Assembly: GCA_024362935.1 (NCBI GenBank)
Contig: JANCRA010000012.1
Location: 1 to 64,000 of the forward strand
Reading direction: 5' to 3'
DNA length: 64,000 bases
Source: Setophaga petechia
Taxonomy: Eukaryota; Chordata; Aves; Passeriformes; Parulidae
Shown here: one piece after another, positions 27,301 to 37,562 of the stretch
Numbering within the stretch: the first letter of the stretch is position 1
Layout: every line of letters starts with the position of its first letter
Position numbers and translations under genes: made by a program
The notes under the pieces: model-generated
Told to the model about the DNA's origin: nothing
What the model saw: only the letters and a program-made list of their open reading frames with translations
Databases searched by the model: none

Positions 27301-28530
27301 TAGTGTTAAACATAAGTCATGAGTGCTCTTACACTTTCCTGGTATGAAGAGAATAAAGCTTTTTTCTCTTCCTTACCCAAGACTCTGGGCTTGTTCTTGA
27401 CCACACTACAATAACTGAAAGTAAGCAGATAGATTGTTTTACAGTATTACCAAAAAATAAATGTGTATTCCATGTATTGGAAACATACACAGATCTAGAA
27501 AAATAATACCACATCCGTCAGACTTCCCTCACCTGGGTTACCTTCTTTTCAACAATCATTCAATATGCTTCAGTGTCCTTTGAGGAATCCAGGATATTTC
27601 GTGATTAAAGTGCAATCTCCCACCACACTCATGGCCTCTTTCTTACTCTCAAGCAAGGAATTGTATTTCTTCCCTGGATTTTCTCACCTGTTATGACTAA
27701 CTACATGAGTACAGTATTGAGTACAGTATAGTGGTATGATACAAACTTTGGGTATGAAAATTTGCTAGTGGAAAACTGACCAGAAGTGAGTTTGGCAAAT
27801 TGTAGCTGCACTACCAGGGATTATATGAAAACATCTTATGAATCACTTCAGTGGGAGCTGCAAAACCTTTTCACTTATGGTAGTTATCAATGGCAGCTGT
27901 TCTGCCCTTGGACAAATCCAGCAGTCTCAGATGCTGGTTTACTCCAGAACAGTTGGAGAAAAATATTTTTCTCTATATCAGGCCAAAGGGTTTTCTTTTA
28001 CCTCTATCACCAACCCTTTGGATACCATTCTCATACATAAGCAGAAAAAATCCCCATGTTCAAGCCAAGGTTCAGTCTGGACATGGCACAAATGGGTAGT
28101 CCCAAATTCACATCAGTGTTATAACCTGCATTTAGGTATATTCAACAGGTTTTTATGCGCAAATTAGCATATGATTACAGTTTTCAAATATCTTAACCCA
28201 GCAGTTTCTTCTGAATAATTTGATAATAGGCATTTTCATCACAACAAACATAGACAGTGATTGTTTTCCTGTTTATTGCAAGATTTACCACAAGATCTCT
28301 TGAGAACCACATTCCATTTATTGCTTTTAGAAACAGTAAGAAAATGTAGCATGTTACATGCTTTTACAAAAGTCTTCACAGTTCATCAAAATTCATACTA
28401 ACACCTTTGCTATCAACCACCACTATATGCTTTTTTGTATAAATAAGCCTTTTCTGTCTGTTTCTGTGATAGACAACCCTTTCTTTTAAGAAATTATTTA
28501 TGTGAAATTCTGCACTGGTTTTAGAATACC
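21301..28530. other. Long unique non-coding stretch
   Basis: About 7.2 kb of AT-rich sequence in which I recognise no gene or transposon family. Local features are minor: short T-rich runs near 23640 and 25110-25160, and a small ATTTAAGCA repeat near 23942. Open frames of 60-110 codons are scattered on both strands without family resemblance. Confidence 0.55.
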
Positions 28531-28722
28531 AGTTAAAAAATAATTTGCTTTTGCAGATGATAGCAGTCATTTATTTCTTTCAAATGGGACCAATGAATAC
28601 CTAAATATATTTCACATTCCCAAAATGTGTACCTTTTCTCCTATTTAAGTCAATGGGCTAAATATTTTTTGCCTTTTCCTTTAATATTTTCACATAGTAA
28701 GAGATCAGTTAAGGTTGGAAAG
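28531..28722. repeat. Direct duplication, copy 1 (about 190 bp)
   Basis: This block is repeated in the same orientation at 29495-29687 with a handful of substitutions and single-base indels. The offset is 964-965 bp. Long identical runs include TTCACATTCCCAAAATGTGT and CTCCTATTTAAGTCAATGGG. The right end includes GGTTGGAAAG, the first ten bases of the adjoining antisense CR1. Confidence 0.95.
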
Positions 28723-28870
28723 GGTGTCTGGAGGTCATTTGGTCCAACCTCTCTGCTCAAGCAGGGTCACGTAGAGCAGGTTGCCCAGGACTTTGTCAAG
28801 ATGACTTTTGAATATCTCCAGGGAGAGAGACTCTACAACCTCTTTGGGCAACCAGGGCTCAGTCATGGAG
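28713..28870 (-). mobile_element. CR1 LINE 3' fragment, antisense
   Basis: The plus strand reads GGTTGGAAAGGGTGTCTGGA, GGTCATTTGGTCCAACCTCT, CTGCTCAAGCAGGGTCACGT, AGAGCAGGTTGCCCAGGACT and GAATATCTCCAGGGAGAGAG, a close match to the reverse complement of the CR1 3' UTR. Similarity continues weakly to about 28990, where sequence corresponding to the family's upstream region is diverged. Unlike the 20281 copy, the terminal octamer repeats are missing on the left. Confidence 0.93.
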
Positions 28871-29494
28871 CACTGGATGCACAACTCCTTTTTTTGCAAA
28901 GTTTCTTTCCAGCCAGGACCTCCAGCATGTGCTGCTGCCTGAGTTTATTCTGCGGTAACAGAGACTCCACTGCCCATGTGTCAGGATGAGGTCACAGGCA
29001 GAATGCAGATATGGCTGTGTGTTTCTAACTCATTATAGATTCATTTTCTAAGTATGAATTCTTTTTCTATTTCTTCATTTCAGTTTACCATGGTTCAAGA
29101 ATTTTCTGCTAATAGCAAATAAGAATTGCAGTTGTTACCTTTGCCACCATATTGTATCAAATTGTTTGCTGAATTATAATTACTTCATATTTTAGACAGC
29201 AAATTCTTCTCAGGTATTAAAACATTATAGATCAATTGCTCAGGGAGTCAGCTGTGAGCAATGGGGAAAATCATAAAAATAACAGGGCTTCATGTATTTG
29301 CATTTATATGTTAAAAAGTAACAGTCTACCTTTCAGAAAATATATGCCAACTTCTCATTGGCCCCTCTATTGATGTTACTAAAAAATGCAGTGGGAGATT
29401 TTTAAAGGGGTTTTCTTGATGTTCTTACTTAATCTTCCACATTGTTATATTCTACTTCAAAATTGAATATCTGTTAAGTAGAAAACAGTATATC
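28871..29494. other. Spacer between the duplicated blocks
   Basis: The first part (to about 28990) may be diverged CR1. The remainder is AT-rich unique sequence with an isolated ATTTGCAT near 29296 and a short repeat ATATCTGTTAA (29467 and 29491). Confidence 0.5.
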
Positions 29495-29687
29495 TGTTAA
29501 AAAATAATTTGCTTTTGTAGATGATAACAGTAATTCATTTCTTTCACATGGGACCTATGAATATTTAAATATATTTCACATTCCCAAAATGTGTACCTTT
29601 TCTCCTATTTAAGTCAATGGGCTAAATATTTTTTTGCCTTTTTCTTTAATATTTTCACATAGTAAGAGATCAGTTAAGGTTGGAAAG
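29495..29687. repeat. Direct duplication, copy 2 (about 190 bp)
   Basis: Second copy of the 28531-28722 block in the same orientation. It ends with GGTTGGAAAG, then diverges at once into unrelated sequence (AACAGAAGATATG), so it carries only the outermost ten bases of the CR1 that follows copy 1. Confidence 0.95.
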
Positions 29688-31626
29688 AACAGAAGATATG
29701 CCTATACTAAGGAAATACAATTTCATTGACAGGAAGGACTTAAAGCATCATATGTGGTAGTTTTATACTAAAAGGTAATTAGAGGCAGGTTGAAAACTGT
29801 TATTAAACATCTATTTTTTTTTAAACAAACATTCCTATTCCGTATGATGAAAGGCAGTCCAGCTATTAGAAACACAATACAGAAATAGGTCAGCAGTGGA
29901 TTAGTGTGATGCTGTGGAGAGCAGGGTTTTGCAAATGTCAGTCTCTATGGGTCCAGGAAGGAAGCATGAGAGTGGTTTTATGAGCCAAACTGGATACACA
30001 GATTTTCCCAATTCAATGTTTTATAGTAAACATACCCCAGAAAGAGCAGCAATTAATCTGAGTGACTAAAGTCTACATGAATGTAATGTAATGGCAGCTT
30101 CCTTTACTGTTGTCTTTCACTGGTTTTGGCTGAATCCAGGTGCAAGAATGGAACAAAGATATACATGCACTAGTATATATATAAATTAAAAATGTTAGAT
30201 TCAATATGCTTTGCCTAATTTTCTTTTATCTATTTCCCACTGGATCCAGTTTAAAACAAGAATGATCAGTTAAACAATGGATTTCTAATGAAGTATTAGC
30301 AAATACATGTATGTTTTTCTCCTTGTGAATAAAGCTGTTTCTATGTTTTACTCCTCCAGCTTGTGCAAGAAAAGAACATCACGTGATAAACATGTTCTAG
30401 CACTGCTGAGTTTTAGCATATTCCTGCCAGCAGTCTACATATAAAAATTATTTACAAAATGTATCTGATGAATAAATTTGAATTGCAAAAAGCTTTCATT
30501 TTTAAATTTAAAATATAAAAAAGGCTCATAAATAATTTTTGGGTGACTTGGCTATGAGAAAAAGCTAAAATAACCAAACTATTAACTGAGGAGTACCTAC
30601 TTAGATTTATCTAAGATATTTTTATAAGTAAAAATAGGAATGCAGTTCATGCTTTGTAGATATCACAGTCAGACACTGGAAAAAGTCAGATAGTTTCAGA
30701 TAGTCAAAAGATGGCATTCATTGGTTTCCTAATGAAGTACAAGTGTGTAAATAAAACTAAAGTCTTTTTGAACTGTTTTAGTTACTTATGATTTTGCTAT
30801 GAGGATGATAATTTTTAAAGAAGTCAATGTTTGTATTAAAAGGTGAAAAATTATTTAAAAGGTCTGGTGGGAGGACAGGGTTAAAATTGGTAGGTTTGGT
30901 GAGGAAGAAGGAATAGTTTTGCTCGAAGTGACATTGCAGCTGAGAATCCTAAAAACGTTGGTGTGGGAAAACTGCATTTCTTATGCCTCCTGTTTGGAGG
31001 AGAAAAATTCCTGTGGAGAGGTACCACATTCTCCCAGGACACGTGTGAACCCTTTTGCTAAGGCAAGGCAGCAGCGAGCCCCCCATGCTGCTCACTAGGA
31101 GCAACTGAGGGGAATGGAGCCTGTGTCCCCCTGTGTGCTTCAGCCACATGAAAAAGGTAATGAAAAGCCTTCTTTTTTAACAAGGTAATGAAATAAGTTT
31201 ACTTTTAGTATTTTGGCTGTGGTTTGATGGTTGCCCTTGGTTACCTCTATGTGTTGATTCACACAAGATCTTTTTCCTACAAGACCATTGCTTTGCTTCT
31301 GAAAGCCCAAGCAGGCTAAACTGATAAACAGCACATCCATAACTTGCCCAAGCAATTTTCTTGTTTTGCTTCTCTAGGACGATCAACAAGTTTTCCTGGG
31401 TTGGGCTGGCTGTGTCTCAGCGTGTCTTGTATAAGTCTTACATAATGTGCTTGATTGATCCTTTTTCTCCGACATGCAAATCTGGGAATACCACACGATA
31501 AACCAGCTGATCAAAATTAGTGTTTCATGTCACAACTTGTATAGCAAGACATGTTACAGATGTATATTTCTACAAACTATTTGAACCACTTTACTAGCCA
31601 CTGTGAAAGAAAATATATTTCTTCTT
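29688..31626. other. Unique non-coding sequence
   Basis: AT-rich sequence with no gene or repeat family recognised. Short open frames at 30949-31389 on the minus strand show no domain. Confidence 0.55.
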
Positions 31627-32014
31627 TGAAAACGGTACCTCTTTCACCTGGAATAGAGTTAATTTTCTTCTTAGTAGCTCCTGCAGTGATGTGTTTTGGA
31701 TTTATATGGAGAATTATTTTAATAACACACTGAGATGTGTTGGTTGTTGCTAAGTGTTTACCCGAAGTAGTTTCCTGTGCTCTGCTGGTGAGGAACTGCA
31801 CAAGAAGCTGGGAGGGAGCACAGCCAGGACAGGTGACCTGAAACAGCCGAAGAGAAATTCCACACCATAAAACATCATTTCAGTATATAAACTGGGGGGG
31901 AGTGGCCAAGGACCCACAATTTTTCCTTTTTTTACTTATCCTCCTTCCCACTGGGGTAGGAAATGATGGTGAACAAACTGGTATTTACTCACCAACTGGG
32001 GTTAAACCATGACA
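31627..32014 (+). mobile_element. Endogenous retrovirus LTR, avian type, probably solo
   Basis: The sequence has landmarks of a common avian LTR type: CTGGAATAGAGTTAATTTTC near 31650, GTGATGTGTTTTGGATTTAT near 31686, AAGAAGCTGGGAGGGAGCAC near 31802, a TATATAAAC box at 31884-31892 followed by seven Gs, and the terminal CTGGGGTTAAACCATGACA ending at 32014. The right end has the canonical CA terminus. The left boundary is approximate, and I found no clear target-site duplication. No retroviral internal genes flank it, so it is probably a solo LTR. Orientation is taken from the TATA box, whose sequence is nearly palindromic, so the strand is less certain than the identity. Confidence 0.8.
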
Positions 32015-35000
32015 AAACCCTCACCTTTCTTACTTCTGTGGAATTTATGGGTAATTTTTCCAACCTGTGACAATTCATCTCTTCCTTTGTAGAAACGTCT
32101 CTTAAATTTTTTCAGAATCTAATCATATTTCAGTACGGTTTCTGTCTTGTGTATTGCCACCCTTTTGCCCAATAATATGATCTTCCTGTAAAATTACAGC
32201 CATATCTGACACTGATATGTGTCAGGCAATATCAAGAAAGCATTTAAGGAGTGCTAACTGCCTTTTCAAATTTTTCAGAGAATGACAAAAAAAGTCATTA
32301 ACTCAAATGAGTACTCACACAGAAATGTTCATTCAGTTTCAGTATTCAGAAAAAATTCCAGTAACATATTTATTCTATGCATGTACACTTTGGAACACTT
32401 ACACAGTTGGGAAAGGAGTGATGCCAGGGTAACCTCTCTGACCCAAGCGTTTAATATGTTCTCTCAGCTGAGGCCTTGTTATTTTTTCACAGTGTCTCCC
32501 AGAATTCATGTATTCATTGGTCTTGATTATTTGAAAACTTCCAAGAAGAAAATGAGAGTTAACTCTCCTAATTTCAGATTTTTAAATACTACATGTGCAA
32601 TGTATGTAGCACATGTATAGCACATGTGTAGACATGTTATGAATGACTGAATGAATCCCATCTGTAATATTTAAGTATTAAATATCACAAAAATCACAAA
32701 AATAAATACTTTAATATTTTAAATATGTGCTATAAACATATATCAACATGTAATCCAAATTTCCCTATAGATACCACTGAATGAGTCTAAACAGGACTCC
32801 AGCTGTTGAAAATTCGTGCAACTGATACCTGAGGACAGTTTGTTGTCAATATAGAAATACACTATCTCTCTTATTGGTGCCTATTTCACTCCATTACTCT
32901 TTAAAAATGTGATAAACAGCTTCTAAAAATGAAGATTTGTCTCCATTAATTAGAAGCATAGTCTAAACAAGCTTCTGTTAGTTCTGATTGTCAGAATCTT
33001 AGAGGTCAGATAATTTGCTCAAACTTCCCTGCCTAGGGCCATTTGAGACTCTTCGGTATGTATGAGGGTCAATGTTCACAGCTTGGCAGATGTGGCACAG
33101 GATCTATGGGAAACTTCCTGCAGCTGCAGCTGGGAGCCAGGCAGGGCATCTTTGGGCAGCTCAGATGGCACAGCATCCAAATGTGGAGACAGTAGAACCA
33201 AGATCTTGACTTTTACATATGTATAAATATGTGAGAAGAACTCATCCTACTTGCGATTGCTGATTTGAGTCCATCACTTAGTTTGACATAATGTTGTGTT
33301 ATCCAACACTTGCACAGGCTAAAATTATTGACTTAGCACAGTAAATTGGCTGACTGTGGGATTGTAAGACCTTGGTGAAACCTGTGGCAGCCTGGACATC
33401 ATCATGGTCTAATGCTGTAAGCTACTTGCATCCTCTTGGAAAAAAAATCTTTAATGATAAAAAAACTCCTGGTGTGGTTACCATTAAAACCACTAAAACT
33501 TCTACTGGATATCTTTAGTGTGTAGCACCTTTATCTTAAGACTGCTAATACAAGGAGAAAAATTTTGACCTTTTCTTTTTCCTCCCTTTTTTGGGGGGGA
33601 GCAGGGGCGGGTGTGTGTTTGTGGGTGTATGCATGGGCATGCTGGTTTGTTTGGTTTTGTTTTCATTTTTGTTTTTTAATTAAGAAAGATTGATTTCCTT
33701 TTCAATTTTCAGATGTCTCAAACTGGACTGTAAGGAGGAACAGAGAAATAGAAATTGATGTGGACTTATTGGGCCTGCCTGAAGCCAGCTTTTGTTGCAA
33801 TCCTCAAGTATAGGTATTGACATATATGAAGAAGATTAGAAGGCAAATCTGTGAGCATACATGTGCTTCTTCATTTTGGAATGCAACACACAAGAAAAGA
33901 GCTGCTGCACTGCCTCAGGAAAAAAAAAAAGTTTAGCTGAGTTTGCATGGATCCTCTTGCTTTTTCAGAAATAAACCCTGAATGGTTTGCACAACCCCTG
34001 AATAAAATCCATGGTCACAGGTCCTCCTAATTACCCCTACTGTTAATTGTCATTATCTTCTCCCTTCTCTGGCTCTCACACCTTCTCATCTCATAGCCTA
34101 CACTTTTAGCTCTGAAAAAGAACAAATAAAAATCTGTAACCATGTTAGCAGAACCAGAACTTATCATCAAGTTGAATAAAGAAAAAAATCATCTCAATGT
34201 AAGTGCATGTGTAATTATTCCCCTATGCAGTGAGGAGCAAGAAGTAGTAACAGTGCTGGAGATTTTACATTTGGAAAGTGCTTTGTTAGTTTTCACAAAG
34301 GTTACACCTCATGTCATTTCGTGGAATTACTTTCCGTCTTCCCTTTCCATTTTGGATAGGAGTAAAGACTTTAACACTACAAAACATACATGCTGCAGCA
34401 AGCAGGTTAAAGGAATTCTCTGGTTTTAGGAGTTCAACCAATAGTTTTCCCAATTCATTTTCAAACCTTTCCAACAACCATTGTTGGCATCTAAATTCTT
34501 ATTTACCCTGCCCAGCATGTAAAACATGCAATATATGTAGACACTAATATACTCATCTTACCTCCCATCTCAGCTGAATGAGTCTCATGCCAGCAATTTT
34601 AGTGGAGTCATCCTTGTTTCAGGCCAGGGAATAGAACTCCAGCCTTTGTATGCAGGATATTTGATCAAAAATCCATACTTGAGAAAAGAGGGCAGTGCAT
34701 TAAGGGCTGATAGATTTCTAGTACTTTTGCCTTCCCATTGATTGCACTGAGAGCAAAGCTGATGAACACCTTGTTCAGGTACACCTGTGGCAAGGCTGAG
34801 AGTTCTGGGATGGGTAGAAATAGAGCTCTGATATAAGACCTGGTCCAGCTACTTCATCCCACAAATTTGAGTTGCTGTCCTCGGCACAGGGATTAAAACC
34901 AAAATGTTTTTATTTTGGTACTTTATCATAATTTACTGTGTTTAGAATTATACATTAACATAATTTTCTTGCCCATATTGACAAAGGATTTTCCTGATTC

Positions 35001-36515
35001 CCTGGTACTTTTCTAACTAACGATCCTTTTTCTCCCCCTCAGTCTCTCTGCTCTGTTGTTTATTTTAATCTAAAATAACAGTAAAATACTACTTTTGTAA
35101 AGAGCCATCTCTAGAATGTATGTCAATTATCTTTTCTATAGTTGCATTGCTTTGCTAACGCTAAAATTTGCTAAACTTAATACAATCATTCATCTTATCA
35201 GCATCTTTACACTCAAAATTTTTTAGAGTGGCAAGGACCCAAATTTTCAAACAAAAGACAGATTTTCATGTCATTGCTTATCATTTCTTATTTGCTTGCT
35301 TGCAAGAGGTCATTGCTTACTGACCTCTTACCTGAAGCCTCCATTTAACTTAAAGCCATGAAATATTCTTAATGTTAAATGGAAAATTCTAGTGCTTTCA
35401 AGAAAGTTTTACCTGTGCAGAGCATCTGAAATAGGACATCTAAATTATTTTCTAAAGCTCTGTTTCCAAAGAGTCTGCTTTTGGCACCAGTACCTTAAAA
35501 ACCATCTATTTTTAACATTAAAGTTACCTGCTACAATGCTTTCTTTAAGAATTCAGATTTGTTATCTTTAAACAGATTTAGGGTGCCAAATTTGGCAAAA
35601 GAGAGTTTTAGCCCACCAAGATAGCTTCTCAACCCAGCCAATTTCTAGTCTGCAGTGGGGTTAGCAGTTTTCCCTGAAATCGCTCACCAAAGTGAGCAGT
35701 GGGCCACTAGGCTCAATTCAATTTTGGTGCATATCCATGAGAAAATTTTATATCTTTTCCAGCACAGAAAGGGAAATACCACCAACATTTGCAGAAACCC
35801 AGAGGCTATGTGGCTTTTGGGGTAGCAGGGAGAAGTTAAATAGACTGGAAGCTGGCTGTAGAAAGAGAGATTGGTTCTTGGATATTGGGATGAAAGGCTC
35901 AGAGCTGGCACGAGAAACTATATGTTTCTGGCAGAGGAGTCTATAAGAGGCATGAAAGAGCCTTGTGGGTGGCCCACTAAAAAGGGGGGTTACAGCTGGG
36001 TCTGAAGAAGGCTGGCAGAAGACAGTTCCTGGCTGTTATATTTGCCAGCCTGTGTATGCTTGCAGCAAGGCAATGACCTACAGGGAGTTGTCTGGACAAA
36101 TTCCACATCTATACCCAGCAGGCACTGGGATGTCTTTAGGGCTGAATGAAGCATGATGGTCTTACATTGGTTGCTAACCATTTGTATACACAGAACATGA
36201 AAAGAATTTTCCTCAGAAACAGAGGTTGGGAAAGGGTAGCTTCATTACAACATGATCAAGTGAACATGGAGAATTCTTCAGAAGTGTTTATTTAAACACA
36301 CCTGTAATCCTCTAGGTATTAAAATTGCACAACGACCATAAAAATAATAAAAAAAAGAGTGTAAGGTAATCTATTTATTTTTTGCCCTACCCTCTGTGGA
36401 TATGGAGTGCAAAAAAGAATTAATCTGCTAAAAAACACATCCAGACAAATAATTGTTAAAGGACTGGAAGACTTTTCATGTCCTTCCTCCTTTTTTTAAT
36501 TTGCTCATATATATG
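32015..36515. other. Unique non-coding sequence
   Basis: About 4.5 kb without a recognisable gene. Minor features are reiterated ACATGT-like words near 32590-32635, a G-rich then T-rich stretch at 33590-33680, and an A11 run near 33919. The segment 35690-36170 has overlapping open frames of 60-85 codons on both strands, none with family resemblance. Confidence 0.5.
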
Positions 36516-36560
36516 TTAAACATGACCATATCTTTCCAAACTTTTTATGGTCATGTTTAA
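36516..36560. repeat. Hairpin with perfect 15-bp stem
   Basis: TTAAACATGACCATA (36516-36530) is the exact reverse complement of TATGGTCATGTTTAA (36546-36560), with a 15-nt loop. It lies about 20 bp to the left of the 3' side of the antisense LINE that follows. Its function is unknown; chance, a structured transcript end or a MITE-like relic are all possible. Confidence 0.85.
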
Positions 36561-36579
36561 AAAGCCTTTTTTTTTCCTG

Positions 36580-37215
36580 GCTTTCTATAGATTTTCTTCA
36601 ACTCCATCTTTCTTAAAATATGATGGCCAACCTAAATATAGTACTCCAGGTAAGTCCTCACCAGTGGCAGGTACAGCAGAACAGTGACCTTCCTGACAAC
36701 ACAAAATGACATGTTTTTTTATAGCAGCATGATATAGTTGATTCAAAACTAGCCTAATAAGCCTTCTAACTTCTAGGCCCTTTCTGTTTTGCTGCCAATC
36801 AGTTAACACTCTTTTCTGCATGAAAACACCACAAACAATATATTGAATTTCACCTCGATTGATATTCTCTTTTTTTTATACCAGATGATTCTTCAATTGG
36901 TCAAGATCTTATTCAGTGAACCATGCCATCTTCACTCATTCAGTTTTTCATTAAAGTTCTTCCCAAACTATCTAAAAGCTATTCATTCACGCTATTAAAA
37001 AATATTGAAAAATACTGAGCACAGGAGAGAGCCCTAGGGAGTGTGACATAATAGGAAATGGTTGACAAATAGCTCTAGAGAAGATGTGTGCTTTTAGCTG
37101 TGAACCTGCCAAAACCATCATGTATACATGACTTCCTTGAGAGAAAGTGCCATATGGAAAGATCTCAAAAGCCAAAAGTCAAGACATACCCTGCTGTTGC
37201 CTCTTTTTCTGGATG
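36580..37215 (-). mobile_element. Old CR1/L3-type LINE fragment with broken reverse transcriptase
   Basis: On the minus strand, read from about 37210 downwards, the translation gives VCLDF followed after a one-base frame slip by AFEIFPYGTF. This corresponds to RT motif A of CR1/L3 LINEs ('LDFSKAFD'). Further on, SHSLGLSPVLSIFQYFL corresponds to 'PQGSVLGPVLFNIFINDL'. Near the other end, WPSYFKKDGVEE corresponds to the C-terminal 'WAP.FKKDIELLE' block. On the plus strand GTACTCCAGGTAAGTCCTCA near 36641 is the usual antisense CR1 landmark. Stops and slips throughout show it is long dead, and divergence exceeds that of the other CR1 copies here. Confidence 0.75.
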
Positions 37216-37477
37216 TGACATGATTTTCTCTGGAGAATTAAGAAACTGCAGTTTAATTAAACAATTAATGTTTGATTATTGGAAAATCAGTTGTCTTTTT
37301 TCTCATTCCATTGTTATCCTTTAAATACGTACAAACTGCTATTAATAATTTGATTCTGATTCTTCCAGGTTTTCAAAATGGCATGTTTTTATAATTCCAT
37401 TCTCCCCTTTTCAAAACTGGAAATAATTTTGCCATCAGGTTTCCTTGGATGCTGTGATTTCTGGAAGAAAATCACTG

Positions 37478-37562
37478 CAGGTTTGGGAGTTGCTATAATA
37501 TACTTAATCAGGAACTCCCAAACTTGAGAATAACTAAAATATTCTCAAAGGGTTTTGAGCCT
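37478..37562. repeat. Cluster of three small inverted repeats
   Basis: First, CAGGTTTGGGAGTT (37478-37491) pairs with AACTCCCAAACTTG (37513-37526) with one mismatch. Second, TTGAGAATA (37524-37532) pairs exactly with TATTCTCAA (37539-37547). Third, CTCAAA near 37543 pairs with TTTGAG near 37555. The stems overlap slightly, so they could be alternative folds of one transcript. No known RNA family is recognised. Confidence 0.7.
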
